A DNA stretch of 19,567 bases, from NCBI GenBank assembly GCA_002352635.1, contig DEIT01000179.1, forward strand, positions 1,018-20,584, written 5' to 3'. The notes under the pieces were generated by a model. That model was not told the DNA's origin. It was given only the letters and a program-made list of their open reading frames with translations, and ran no database searches. Position 1 is the stretch's first letter, and each line of letters starts with the position of its first letter. Positions 7,825-14,926 of this stretch are shown piece after piece. This stretch comes from Hyphomicrobiaceae bacterium UBA2767 (GTDB lineage Bacteria; Pseudomonadota; Alphaproteobacteria; Rhizobiales; Methyloligellaceae). The position numbers were made by a program, and so were the translations under genes.

Positions 7825-8538
7825 TCAGCGCGCTGCCGCGGGATCGTCGTCCAGGTAGCGTTTCCAGATAGCTTTCGCTCCGAGCGTGGAGACGAATTTC
7901 TGATGCGCTTTCGCCTCCGCCTTGGTGAGGCGGGATTCCAACGGCTTGGGTCGAGCAGTTGCGGAAGTCATCGTTTCACCGCCTGTGGCTTCAGTGCGCG
8001 CGCTGCTCGCCAGCTGAAGATCCGCCTGATGTCCGCCGATAAGCTCGATATAGACCGAGGCCAGAAGGGCGCAGTCGATCAATGCGCCATGAGAGGTGCG
8101 TGCGGACGCATCAACACCGTAGCGCTTGCACAATGCATCCAATGAATTTGGCGAGCCAGGATGTTTTCGTCTCGCGAGCGCCAGTGTATCCGTCACCCGG
8201 TCCATCTGTATTCGGGCATCGCCAACGCGCCCCAACTCCGTATTGAGAAAGCCAATATCGAAACTGGCATTGTGGATGATGAGGCGGTCCAGCTTGATAA
8301 ATTCAAGAAAGTCAGTGGCAACGTCCGCGAACAGAGGTTTGCCGGTCAGAAATTCACCCGAAAGATTGTGAACTGCATAAGCCTCGCTAGGCATATCGCG
8401 TTGGGGATCGAGGTAGGCATGCCACTCCGATCCCGAAGGGATGTGGTTGACGAGTTCTATGCAGCCAATTTCGACAACCCGGTGGCCGTCGCCCGGATCC
8501 AGCCCCGTGGTCTCCGTATCAAGAACAATTTCACGCAT
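7825..8538 (-). CDS. dnaQ: DNA polymerase III epsilon subunit (3'-5' proofreading exonuclease)
   Basis: The epsilon subunit removes misincorporated bases in the replicative polymerase. All three exonuclease motifs are present: ExoI DTETTGLD (7-14), ExoII HNASFDIGFLN (89-99), and ExoIII with His150 and Asp155 in HGALIDC, giving the DEDDh catalytic set. The C-terminal part (about 175-237) is the less conserved region that in E. coli binds the alpha subunit. It ends in an Ala/Lys-rich stretch. It is the last gene of the leftward ppsR-maf-aroE-coaE-dnaQ run, 24 bases after coaE. The 237-residue length is normal. No oddity is seen. Confidence 0.96.
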   Translation of the reverse strand: MREIVLDTETTGLDPGDGHRVVEIGCIELVNHIPSGSEWHAYLDPQRDMPSEAYAVHNLSGEFLTGKPLFADVATDFLEFIKLDRLIIHNASFDIGFLNTELGRVGDARIQMDRVTDTLALARRKHPGSPNSLDALCKRYGVDASARTSHGALIDCALLASVYIELIGGHQADLQLASSARTEATGGETMTSATARPKPLESRLTKAEAKAHQKFVSTLGAKAIWKRYLDDDPAAAR

Positions 8539-8562
8539 ACAACATGCGAACCTTTTTTGCGC

Positions 8563-9192
8563 CTAGCTTGCGTTTGTCTCACCGGACCTGGAAGAAAACA
8601 CACGTCCTTCCCGTCCGCGCAGTGATTCGATGAGTCTATCAATTTCCGCGTGTGATTCTTCGACTGGCCGGTTCGTTTCCACAACATAGTCAGCACGCTT
8701 GCGCTTCTCCGCATCCGGCATCTGATTGGCGAGGAGCGCATCAAGTTTTTCTTCGCTCATATCAGGCCGACTGAGAACGCGATCGCGCTGGACTTCAAGC
8801 GGCGCTGAAATGACAATAGTAACATCGACCTGACTGTCCGCCCCGACCTCGAACAGAAGCGGAATTTCCAGAACCGCCATTTCGGCACCGGCGCGAGCAT
8901 GGTTTGCTAGAAATTCCTGGCGCGCGCTCTGAACAAGCGGATGCACAATGGATTCAAGGCGCGCCAGGGCATCCTTGTCACCCATAAGCCTTTGACCAAG
9001 AAGGCCGCGGTCCACATGTCCGTCATGTGTGGTTCCTGGAAAAGCATCCTCTATCAGTGGTACGGCCTCGCCTTTGTAGAGCCGATGCACTTCTGCATCA
9101 GCGTCAAATACCGGGATCCCGTTCTCGACAAATCGTCTCGCCGCGGTTGACTTTCCCATGCCGATGGAACCGGTAAGTCCGACAATCAGCAT
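8563..9192 (-). CDS. coaE: Dephospho-CoA kinase
   Basis: CoaE phosphorylates the 3'-hydroxyl of dephospho-CoA with ATP, the last step of coenzyme A synthesis. The 209-residue protein begins with the P-loop GLTGSIGMGKST (5-16). It has the substrate-binding FDADAEVH (29-36) and the conserved VLEIPLLFE (107-115), and continues through RVLSRPDMSEEKLDALLANQMP, which matches the lid/Q-x-P region of the family. The ATG at 9190-9192 lies inside the end of aroE, giving a 7-base overlap and indicating translational coupling. The C-terminus after about residue 185 is polar and not conserved. Confidence 0.96.
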   Translation of the reverse strand: MLIVGLTGSIGMGKSTAARRFVENGIPVFDADAEVHRLYKGEAVPLIEDAFPGTTHDGHVDRGLLGQRLMGDKDALARLESIVHPLVQSARQEFLANHARAGAEMAVLEIPLLFEVGADSQVDVTIVISAPLEVQRDRVLSRPDMSEEKLDALLANQMPDAEKRKRADYVVETNRPVEESHAEIDRLIESLRGREGRVFSSRSGETNAS

Positions 9193-10025
9193 TGTTCCTC
9201 CAGCAGGTTTGCAACAATTAGGTCCCGGAGTTCCTGCGTCACTTCAGGCCGGATGCCAAACCACTTCTCGAAGCCCGGCTCCGCCTGGTGAAGGAGCATG
9301 CCAAGTCCGTCCACGGTTCTAAGGCCCCTCGCTTCGGCCTGTTCAAGCAACTTCGTTTTCAGCGGGACATACACAAGGTCCGTGATGACCGCATCAACGG
9401 ATGCTCCGGTCAGATCAATTTCCAGTGGCGGCGATCCGGTCATACCCAGTGAGGTCGTATTTACGATCAAGCCGCAGCCAGCAACTCGCTCGCTCCGCTG
9501 TTCCCAGTCGACCAAGTGGATCGGACCATCAAAATGACCTGCAAGGGATTCGGCGCGTTCTCTCGTCCGGTTGGCAAGCCTGATGTCGTCGAAAGATCGG
9601 CTCAACAGCCCAAAAAGAACAGCCCGCGCCGCGCCGCCTGCGCCGAGCACCAGCGCGCTCTTGGACAATGTGTCCCAGCCGGGTGCCTCCTGGTCCAGAT
9701 TTTTGAGGAACCCGTATGCGTCGGTATTCGAGGCCTGAAGCCTGCCATCCTCTAGCCATAGCGTGTTTGCAGCGCCGATTGCCCGGGCCGCATCATCTGC
9801 ATGATCTGCAAGTACAAGCGCCTGCTCCTTATGAGGCACCGTAACATTTGCGCCCGCAAATCCCTGCTCCCGCATGGACGAAAGGAAGTGATCGAGGTTA
9901 CCGGGTTCAACCTCTTGCTTGGTGTATGCCCCGTCGATTCCATGCTTCGCGAGCCAGTGCCCGTGAATAAGCGGCGAGCGGGAATGCTCTATCGGCCAGC
10001 CGATGACGCAGGCTCGAGTGGTCAT
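9186..10025 (-). CDS. aroE: Shikimate dehydrogenase (NADP+)
   Basis: AroE reduces 3-dehydroshikimate to shikimate with NADPH in aromatic amino-acid and chorismate synthesis. Key features of the 279-residue protein are the shikimate-binding SRSPLIHG (15-22) and NVTVPHK with the catalytic Lys66. Also present are ASNTDAYGF with the catalytic Asp102, and the NADP-binding GAGGAARA (128-135). NRTRERA after the Rossmann strand fits NADP preference. The C-terminal helix has DGLGMLLHQAEPGFEKW, in which the Gln binds shikimate. The ATG overlaps the stop of maf by four bases (ATGA), and its own end overlaps coaE by seven, so this is a tightly coupled operon. Confidence 0.97.
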   Translation of the reverse strand: MTTRACVIGWPIEHSRSPLIHGHWLAKHGIDGAYTKQEVEPGNLDHFLSSMREQGFAGANVTVPHKEQALVLADHADDAARAIGAANTLWLEDGRLQASNTDAYGFLKNLDQEAPGWDTLSKSALVLGAGGAARAVLFGLLSRSFDDIRLANRTRERAESLAGHFDGPIHLVDWEQRSERVAGCGLIVNTTSLGMTGSPPLEIDLTGASVDAVITDLVYVPLKTKLLEQAEARGLRTVDGLGMLLHQAEPGFEKWFGIRPEVTQELRDLIVANLLEEQC

Positions 10026-10636
10026 GATGCGTTGGCCGCTTCGCCACGGAGTTGGTTCAACAACGCCAGAAGCGGCAATCCAAGAACGGTGAAATAGTCA
10101 CCCTTGATCTCTTTGAAAAGTTGAACCCCGATTGACTCAAGCTTGTATGCACCAACTGACGACAACACGGCTTCACCGGCAGCCGCAAGATACTGCCCAA
10201 TATCCTCCGGCGAGAGCGGGTGCATGGTGAGGTGGGCGGTATCGATCTTCGTCCAGTGTACCTCACCCCCCCGCGCAAGAGCGACGGCCGAGTGAAGTTG
10301 ATGTGTTTGACCCTGCAGTTTCAACAAGGTCTGCCGCGCATCTTCCATAGTCTGCGGTTTCTCAAATGTCAGATCGCCCAGGGCAAGCACCTGATCCGCA
10401 CCGATGACCAGAGCACCCGGATTGCGTTCACTCACCGTCTCAGCCTTCGCACGAGCGAGAACTTCAGCAATATCTGCCGGGGCCCCGCCGTTGTTCTGAG
10501 TAAGGACCTTGCGGATTGCACTTTCGTCAATATTGGCGGGGTCGATTTCGAAACTCAGCCCTGACGCCTTTAGCAGTGCAGCACGGCTTGGACTGCCTGA
10601 ACCGAGGACAAGGGGGGATGCAAGACCAAGGAGCAT
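10022..10636 (-). CDS. Maf family nucleotide pyrophosphatase (YceF-like subgroup likely)
   Basis: Maf proteins hydrolyse nucleoside triphosphates, often modified ones, to monophosphate and pyrophosphate and are thought to keep non-canonical nucleotides out of nucleic acids. The 204-residue protein shows GSGSPSRAALL (13-23) as the phosphate-binding motif and VIGADQVLAL in the middle. Near the end it has YKLESIGVQLFKEIKGDYF followed by TVLGLPLLAL. The GADQV form, as opposed to a DTTV-type motif, and the K-E-G-LF arrangement resemble E. coli YceF (7-methyl-GTP pyrophosphatase) more than YhdE; this subgroup call is my inference from remembered sequences. It starts 5 bases after ppsR and overlaps aroE by four bases. 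The ribosome site is weak. Confidence 0.9.
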   Translation of the reverse strand: MLLGLASPLVLGSGSPSRAALLKASGLSFEIDPANIDESAIRKVLTQNNGGAPADIAEVLARAKAETVSERNPGALVIGADQVLALGDLTFEKPQTMEDARQTLLKLQGQTHQLHSAVALARGGEVHWTKIDTAHLTMHPLSPEDIGQYLAAAGEAVLSSVGAYKLESIGVQLFKEIKGDYFTVLGLPLLALLNQLRGEAANAS

Positions 10637-10641
10637 GGAAC

Positions 10642-11481
10642 TCAGCCGTCCGCCGCCTGGGCGGATCTATCATGATACTGTTTCAGGATGGCGGCAGCTG
10701 TCTCCTCAACGGATCGCCGCGTTACGTCAATTACAGGCCAGCCGTTACGACTGCAAAGCCGTCGCGTGTAGGTGATTTCCTCTTCGATAAGATCGCGGTC
10801 CACATATTCGCTCAAGTCGCGGTCAGCAAGCGCCAGAACTCGGTTACGACGCACCTGCGAGATACGGTCAGCGCTCGCTATCAGGCCGACCACGAACACC
10901 CCTTCAGCCTTTTCGAGCTGGGGCGGCAGCGGAATGCTTGGAATGAGCGGAACATTGGTGGTCTTGAACCCGCGCTGCGCGAGATAAATGCTGGTCGGTG
11001 TTTTTGAGGTCCGACTGATACCTATGAGGACGATATCGGCATCGTTCAGATCGTCAGGCAGCTGGCCGTCATCATGGGCCATTGTGAAATTCAAGGCATC
11101 GATCCGGCGGAAGTATTCAGCATCAAGCACATGCTGCCCGCCCACGGTTGGTTTAGAGGGCGCACCCAGATAGGATTCGAACACCTGCATGATAGTTGAA
11201 AGAACCGGCACGCATGGCACATTCAGACGCTGGCAGTACTCATCAAGCGCATAGGCAAGCTCGGGATTGACAATCGTGTAGAGGACAATGCCAGGCGCAG
11301 ACTCTATTTCCTGCAGAACTCGGTCTAGCTGCCGCTTGGTTCGAACGAGCGAGTGCACATGCTCAATGCTCCGGATTTGGGAATATTGCACGATGGCAGC
11401 TTTAGCAACTGCGCTCAACGTTTCGCCAGTCGCATCCGAGATCAGATGCAGGTGGAAAAACTTTGGTAAATTGCTGGCCAC
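10642..11481 (-). CDS. ppsR: Pyruvate phosphate dikinase regulatory protein (DUF299; kinase/phosphorylase)
   Basis: DUF299 proteins are bifunctional enzymes that switch PPDK or PEP synthase off by ADP-dependent threonine phosphorylation and on again by phosphate-dependent dephosphorylation. The 279-residue protein begins FFHLHLISDATGETLSAVAK, a strong family signature. It carries the P-loop-like GISRTSKTPTS at 154-164, with DADIVLIG just before it. Whether the target here is PPDK or PEP synthase cannot be told; in alphaproteobacteria PPDK is more usual. The start is a GTG at 11479-11481, with GGAG about 10 bases upstream and no nearby ATG alternative. It is the first gene of the leftward operon and is the gene that flanks oriC on one side in Caulobacter and rhizobia, opposite hemE. 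Confidence 0.95.
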   Translation of the reverse strand: MASNLPKFFHLHLISDATGETLSAVAKAAIVQYSQIRSIEHVHSLVRTKRQLDRVLQEIESAPGIVLYTIVNPELAYALDEYCQRLNVPCVPVLSTIMQVFESYLGAPSKPTVGGQHVLDAEYFRRIDALNFTMAHDDGQLPDDLNDADIVLIGISRTSKTPTSIYLAQRGFKTTNVPLIPSIPLPPQLEKAEGVFVVGLIASADRISQVRRNRVLALADRDLSEYVDRDLIEEEITYTRRLCSRNGWPVIDVTRRSVEETAAAILKQYHDRSAQAADG

Positions 11482-11552
11482 CCTTTGGATACTCCGTCAA
11501 TAAAACCCATGCCAATCAGGTCTTTTCCCAATTCATCCCTTATCGTCCTGAT

Positions 11553-11661
11553 TTCTCCACCTATTTACACACAGAAAAAAACGTGTGGACAGGATATCTG
11601 ACATTCTCCACAAGGACCGATGATTTCATCTTCCTCACGGTTTATCCATAACTTGTCAACA
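11553..11661. promoter_or_regulatory. DnaA-box cluster in oriC
   Basis: The densest group of DnaA-box-like 9-mers lies here: 11553-11561 (+, 7/9), 11584-11592 (minus strand CTGTCCACA, 7/9), 11604-11612 (+, 8/9), 11642-11650 (+, 8/9) and 11653-11661 (+ TTGTCAACA, 7/9). The last two are head-to-tail with an 11-base period, close to one helical turn, which favours cooperative DnaA binding. No perfect TTATCCACA is present, consistent with the degenerate boxes common in alphaproteobacterial origins. Outlying 7/9 matches are at 11484-11492 (minus), 11732-11740, 11832-11840 and 11920-11928 (minus). Confidence 0.65.
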
Positions 11662-11830
11662 GCACTGATCCCATACTGATAGGTGCGCTAGATGGCCGGA
11701 AAAGAACGATTGATCATCGCAGCATTAGAACTTCTCAACAGTGATATATCCGTGTTGATCGCAACCCAAGATATCTATGCAATCTGTTGTGAAGAGCGTG
11801 TGGGAGAACTAGTGCTCAACCGTAATATTC

Positions 11831-11890
11831 GATATCCACTTGGTAAAAGAAATAGATTCAAAGAAGATTCTAGAATCCTTTTTGGATTAA
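11831..11890. other. AT-rich segment, candidate DNA unwinding element
   Basis: By hand count 43 of 60 bases are A or T, well above the surrounding genes. It lies at the hemE-proximal end of the intergenic region, next to a 7/9 DnaA-like box (11832-11840), and contains all three GANTC sites. This is the best place in the gap for duplex opening, although melting behaviour has not been measured or calculated. Confidence 0.45.
11855..11877. promoter_or_regulatory. Cluster of three GANTC (CcrM) methylation sites
   Basis: GATTC at 11855-11859, GATTC at 11866-11870 and GAATC at 11873-11877 are the only GANTC sites I find in the ppsR-hemE gap. GANTC is the target of the cell-cycle-regulated methyltransferase CcrM of alphaproteobacteria. 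Three sites in 23 bases, inside the AT-rich part of the origin and upstream of hemE, could report replication status to the origin or to the hemE promoter, for example through GcrA. The role is inferred from position. Confidence 0.6.
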
Positions 11891-11920
11891 TAGAGGGCGG
11901 GCTTCGTCATTAATCAGTGT

Positions 11921-12946
11921 GTGGAAACGCCGATACTGCTGAAGGTGCTTTCAGGTCGTTCGACCCTTCCGCCTCCAATCTGGCTCATGCGCCAAGCAGG
12001 CCGATATCTGCCTGAGTATCGTGAGCTGCGCGCGAACGCGGGGTCGTTCCTGAAACTTTGTTACAACCCGGATCTGGCCTCTCGGGTAACTCTGCAGCCA
12101 ATAGAGCGATTTGGTTTTGATGCGGCTATTCTATTCTCCGACATTCTGGTTATTCCCGACGCGCTCGGGCAGAAGGTCGACTTCGTCGAGAATGAGGGAC
12201 CCGTTCTTGATCCCATTGTAGACAGGAACGGGATTGAGAAACTCAAGCGCGAGCATGTCCTGGATCATCTAGCACCAGTATTTGAAACGGTACGCCAGGT
12301 GCGATCTGGCTTGGACGCAAATACTGCCCTTATCGGATTCTGTGGAGCCCCGTGGACGGTTGCGACCTACATGGTTGGTGGAAGGGGAAGTCCCGACCAA
12401 GCTGCGGCAAGGGGGTTTGCATATCGCGACAGGGAGGCGTTCGACACTCTAATCGATCTCCTTGTCGATGTTTCCCTGGACTATCTCTGTGCGCAGGTCG
12501 ATGCCGGGGCTCAGGTCTTACAGATCTTCGATAGCTGGGCGGGAAATCTCCCGGAGGATGAGTATGCGCGCTGGTGCGTTGAGCCGGTAAAAAAACTTGT
12601 TGCTGGTCTGAAGGCACGCGTTCCCGGCGTACCGGTAATCGGGTTCCCGCGGGCGGTTGGACCGCTCTATGCGGACTTCGTGGAAAAAACGGGCGTTGAT
12701 GGCGTGAGTTGTGATACGTCGCTGCCTCTTTCTTACATCCGAGACGTGTTGCAACCTCGGGCAGCGGTGCAGGGAAACCTTGACCCACTGCTGCTTGTCA
12801 GTGGCGGGGATGCACTGGCACGCAGGGTGGATGAAATCCTGGAAGCTTTGTCCGGCGGTCCGTTCATTTTCAATTTGGGGCACGGTATCGTACCCCAGAC
12901 ACCTCCCGACCATGTTGCGGAGCTTGTCAGGAGGGTACGCGGGTGA
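11921..12946 (+). CDS. hemE: Uroporphyrinogen decarboxylase
   Basis: HemE removes four carboxyl groups from uroporphyrinogen III to give coproporphyrinogen III in haem synthesis. The 341-residue protein has the first family signature in PPPIWLMRQAGRYLPEYR (17-34), the catalytic-pocket Asp74 in LFSDILVIPDALG, and the second signature GFCGAPWTVATYMVGG (139-154). The C-terminal FNLGHGIVPQTPPDHV is also diagnostic. The start is GTG at 11921; in-frame stops at 11888 and 11891 rule out a longer protein. There is no clear ribosome site, which is common for hemE next to oriC. Its stop overlaps the hemJ start (GTGA), so hemE and hemJ are translationally coupled. The promoter must lie within the origin region. 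Confidence 0.97.
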   Translation: METPILLKVLSGRSTLPPPIWLMRQAGRYLPEYRELRANAGSFLKLCYNPDLASRVTLQPIERFGFDAAILFSDILVIPDALGQKVDFVENEGPVLDPIVDRNGIEKLKREHVLDHLAPVFETVRQVRSGLDANTALIGFCGAPWTVATYMVGGRGSPDQAAARGFAYRDREAFDTLIDLLVDVSLDYLCAQVDAGAQVLQIFDSWAGNLPEDEYARWCVEPVKKLVAGLKARVPGVPVIGFPRAVGPLYADFVEKTGVDGVSCDTSLPLSYIRDVLQPRAAVQGNLDPLLLVSGGDALARRVDEILEALSGGPFIFNLGHGIVPQTPPDHVAELVRRVRG

Positions 12947-13377
12947 GCTATCTGATATTTAAATCTCTGCACGTGATTTCAATTATCGCCTGGATGGCGG
13001 GACTGCTCTATCTGCCGCGGCTGTTTGTCTATCATGCTGATGCAAAACCGGGTTCCGACGTTTCGGAAACCTTCAAGGTGATGGAACGGCGGTTGCTCAA
13101 GGCGATCATGACGCCGGCAATGCTGGCGAGCTGGGGATTCGGTCTTTGGCTTGCATTCGGCGAGGGTGTGGTCGACATGGCTACTGATTTTTGGTTTCAC
13201 GCAAAACTGCTTTGTGTCGTGCTGTTAAGCGCCTTCCATATGGCTTTGGCGAAGTGGCGGAAAGGATTTGAAACCGACAGCAACGCCCATCCAGCCCGTT
13301 TTTACCGCTTCATGAACGAGGTTCCGACCGTATTGATGATTGTGATCGTATTTCTGGTTGTCGTTAAGCCGTTCTAG
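12943..13377 (+). CDS. hemJ: Protoporphyrinogen IX oxidase, HemJ type
   Basis: HemJ is the membrane protein that oxidises protoporphyrinogen IX to protoporphyrin IX in most alphaproteobacteria, replacing HemG or HemY. The 144-residue protein has about four transmembrane helices. It has the hallmark N-terminus with His10 in KSLHVISIIAWMAGLLYLPR, a second helix ASWGFGLWLAF, HAKLL with Lys88, and the C-terminal NEVPTVLMIVIVFLVVVKPF. The conserved His and Lys are thought to be needed for activity and haem binding. Translation starts at a GTG inside the last codons of hemE. The pairing of two haem-pathway genes here makes functional sense. Confidence 0.94.
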   Translation: MSYLIFKSLHVISIIAWMAGLLYLPRLFVYHADAKPGSDVSETFKVMERRLLKAIMTPAMLASWGFGLWLAFGEGVVDMATDFWFHAKLLCVVLLSAFHMALAKWRKGFETDSNAHPARFYRFMNEVPTVLMIVIVFLVVVKPF

Positions 13378-13629
13378 GGGATGCCTCAGGCAATGGACTT
13401 TTAAAACTCATCCAATTCTGTTATACGTCGACTCGAGTTATATTCTTTTTGGCGCCCTAGCCGGCGCCCGATCCTATCAGCAGCTCGAAAGTCTCCTCCG
13501 CCTTCAGACGTGGCAGAACCGGTTTATCCGGCTCACGACGGCAGGCACCTACCCTTTCAGTAAGGACTTTGGAGCACCGCGGGGCTGTATCGCATCCTAC
13601 CCTCACCAGATCAGTCCGGAGTGGACCGA
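13378..13629 (+). promoter_or_regulatory. Leader/intergenic region upstream of rho
   Basis: There are 252 bases between the hemJ stop and the rho ATG, unusually long for this compact right arm. It contains a GGCGCC...GGCGCC inverted repeat (13451-13456 with 13463-13468, 6-base loop) preceded by a T-rich stretch, and then a long pyrimidine-rich segment. Open frames crossing it have no ribosome site and no family resemblance. A long rho leader is compatible with autoregulation by Rho-dependent attenuation as known in E. coli, but the promoter and any rut site cannot be fixed by eye. Confidence 0.35.
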
Positions 13630-14895
13630 ATGCAGGAAATGAAACTTCAAGAGTTGAAGACGAAATCGCCAACAGAGCTGTTGAGCTTTGCCGAGGAGGT
13701 GGATGTCGAGAATGCGAGCACAATGCGCAAGCAGGAACTCATGTTCGCAATCCTCAAACAGCTTGCGGCACGAGAGATTGATATCACCGGAACGGGCGTC
13801 GTCGAGGTCCTTCAGGATGGATTCGGGTTTTTGCGGTCACCAGACGCGAATTACCTGGCCGGACCGGACGATATTTACGTAAGCCCGAGCCAGATCCGTC
13901 GTTTCAGTCTTCGCACCGGGGACACCGTCGAGGGACAAATTCGCAGTCCCAAGGATGGCGAGCGTTACTTCGCACTGCTCAAGGTCAACCAAATCAATTT
14001 TGATGACCCGGAGAAGATGAAGCACAAGGTTCTCTTCGATAACCTGACGCCGCTTTATCCGGACGAATGGCTGAAATTGGAGCTGGACGATCCGACAAGA
14101 AAGGATTCCAGTGCCCGTGTGATCGATATTGTCTCGCCGTTGGGCAAAGGCCAGCGCGGCTTGATCGTGGCGCCGCCGCGCACGGGCAAGACGATGATCC
14201 TCCAGAATATCGCCCACTCCATTACCGGCAATCATCCCGAGTGTTTCCTCATCGTGCTGCTCATAGACGAGCGCCCTGAAGAAGTTACCGACATGCAGCG
14301 CTCGGTGAATGGTGAGGTTATTTCCTCAACTTTCGATGAGCCGGCATCGCGTCATGTTCAGGTCGCCGAGATGGTTATCGAAAAGGCGAAGCGGCTGGTC
14401 GAACACAAGCGCGATGTGGTGATCCTGCTCGATTCGATTACCCGCCTTGGCAGGGCCTACAACACCGTGGTTCCGTCGTCGGGCAAAGTGCTTACCGGTG
14501 GTGTGGACGCGAATGCACTGCAGCGACCGAAGCGTTTCTTCGGCGCTGCGCGTAACATCGAGGAAGGCGGGTCACTGACGATTATCGCTACAGCGCTTAT
14601 CGACACCGGAAGCCGTATGGACGAAGTCATCTTCGAAGAGTTCAAGGGTACGGGTAACTCCGAACTCGTGCTTGATCGCAAGGTTGCTGACAAGCGCGTC
14701 TTCCCGGCGATTGATATCGCCAAGTCGGGAACGCGGAAGGAAGAGCTGCTGGTTACGCCCGATCAACTCAAGAAAATGTATGTGCTCCGGCGTATTCTCA
14801 ATCCAATGGGAACCATGGATGGCATCGAGTTCTTGCTCGATAAATTGAAGCAGACGAAGAACAATGATGAGTTCTTCGATTCCATGCAGACGTGA
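13630..14895 (+). CDS. rho: Transcription termination factor Rho
   Basis: Rho is the hexameric RNA-dependent ATPase/helicase that terminates transcription. The 421-residue protein has an N-terminal helical domain (MQEMKLQELKTKSPTELLSF) and the cold-shock-like RNA-binding domain with GFGFLR (64-69). Walker A APPRTGKT is at 181-188 and Walker B VVILLDS at 263-269, followed by the Q/R-loop region through GTGN. I prefer the ATG at 13630, because GGAG stands 8 bases before it and the product starts like other alphaproteobacterial Rho proteins. A GTG at 13621 would add only three residues. Rho lies downstream of hemJ across a 252-base leader, and converges with the PAP2 gene 31 bases beyond its stop. 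Confidence 0.98.
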   Translation: MQEMKLQELKTKSPTELLSFAEEVDVENASTMRKQELMFAILKQLAAREIDITGTGVVEVLQDGFGFLRSPDANYLAGPDDIYVSPSQIRRFSLRTGDTVEGQIRSPKDGERYFALLKVNQINFDDPEKMKHKVLFDNLTPLYPDEWLKLELDDPTRKDSSARVIDIVSPLGKGQRGLIVAPPRTGKTMILQNIAHSITGNHPECFLIVLLIDERPEEVTDMQRSVNGEVISSTFDEPASRHVQVAEMVIEKAKRLVEHKRDVVILLDSITRLGRAYNTVVPSSGKVLTGGVDANALQRPKRFFGAARNIEEGGSLTIIATALIDTGSRMDEVIFEEFKGTGNSELVLDRKVADKRVFPAIDIAKSGTRKEELLVTPDQLKKMYVLRRILNPMGTMDGIEFLLDKLKQTKNNDEFFDSMQT

Positions 14896-14902
14896 GAATT
14901 AG

Positions 14903-14920
14903 GAAAATAGCATATTTTTC
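14903..14920. terminator. Weak AT-rich hairpin between convergent rho and PAP2 genes
   Basis: GAAAATA (14903-14909), a GCA loop and TATTTTTC (14913-14920) can pair with one bulged T. It is centred in the 31-base gap between two convergent genes, and a run of five T occurs within the second arm. The stem has hardly any G or C, so as an intrinsic terminator it would be weak. It is listed because it is the only inverted repeat in the gap. Confidence 0.25.
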
Positions 14921-14926
14921 AATGCG

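Larger units (their letters stand above)
11482..11920. other. Putative chromosomal replication origin (oriC)
   Basis: This 439-base gap between ppsR and hemE holds no convincing gene and corresponds to the oriC position established in Caulobacter and reported for Sinorhizobium. Visible origin-like content: two 8-of-9 matches to the DnaA box TTATCCACA (11604-11612 TTCTCCACA, 11642-11650 TTATCCATA) and seven 7-of-9 matches (one of them runs into the hemE start). There is also an AT-rich block at about 11831-11890 (72% A+T by hand count) and three GANTC sites. Under equal base frequencies, roughly 0.1 eight-of-nine and one seven-of-nine match would be expected in this length on both strands. Flanking genes are transcribed away on both sides, so replication and transcription are co-oriented, and rho-mnmE-mnmG-rsmG plus parS sites lie to the right as usual. 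Confidence 0.8.

Noticed and set aside
11593..11836. Three GATATC palindromes in the origin region (11593, 11770, 11831)
   Set aside because: The density is above chance, but the same hexamer also occurs in several genes of this window (for example in hemE, rho, mnmE and mnmG), so it is not specific to the origin.
11692..11913. A 73-codon open frame (MAGKERLIIAALELLNSD...) within the ppsR-hemE gap
   Set aside because: It has no convincing ribosome site, its codons (three AGA, plus TTA and ATA) differ from neighbouring genes, it overlaps the AT-rich block and GANTC cluster, and it resembles no family I know. It is probably an accident of the AT-rich origin, though a conserved homologue in relatives would change that.
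13358..13642. Open frames across the hemJ-rho gap
   Set aside because: They start inside hemJ or lack a ribosome site, have irregular composition, and overlap both flanking genes. They are not supported as coding.
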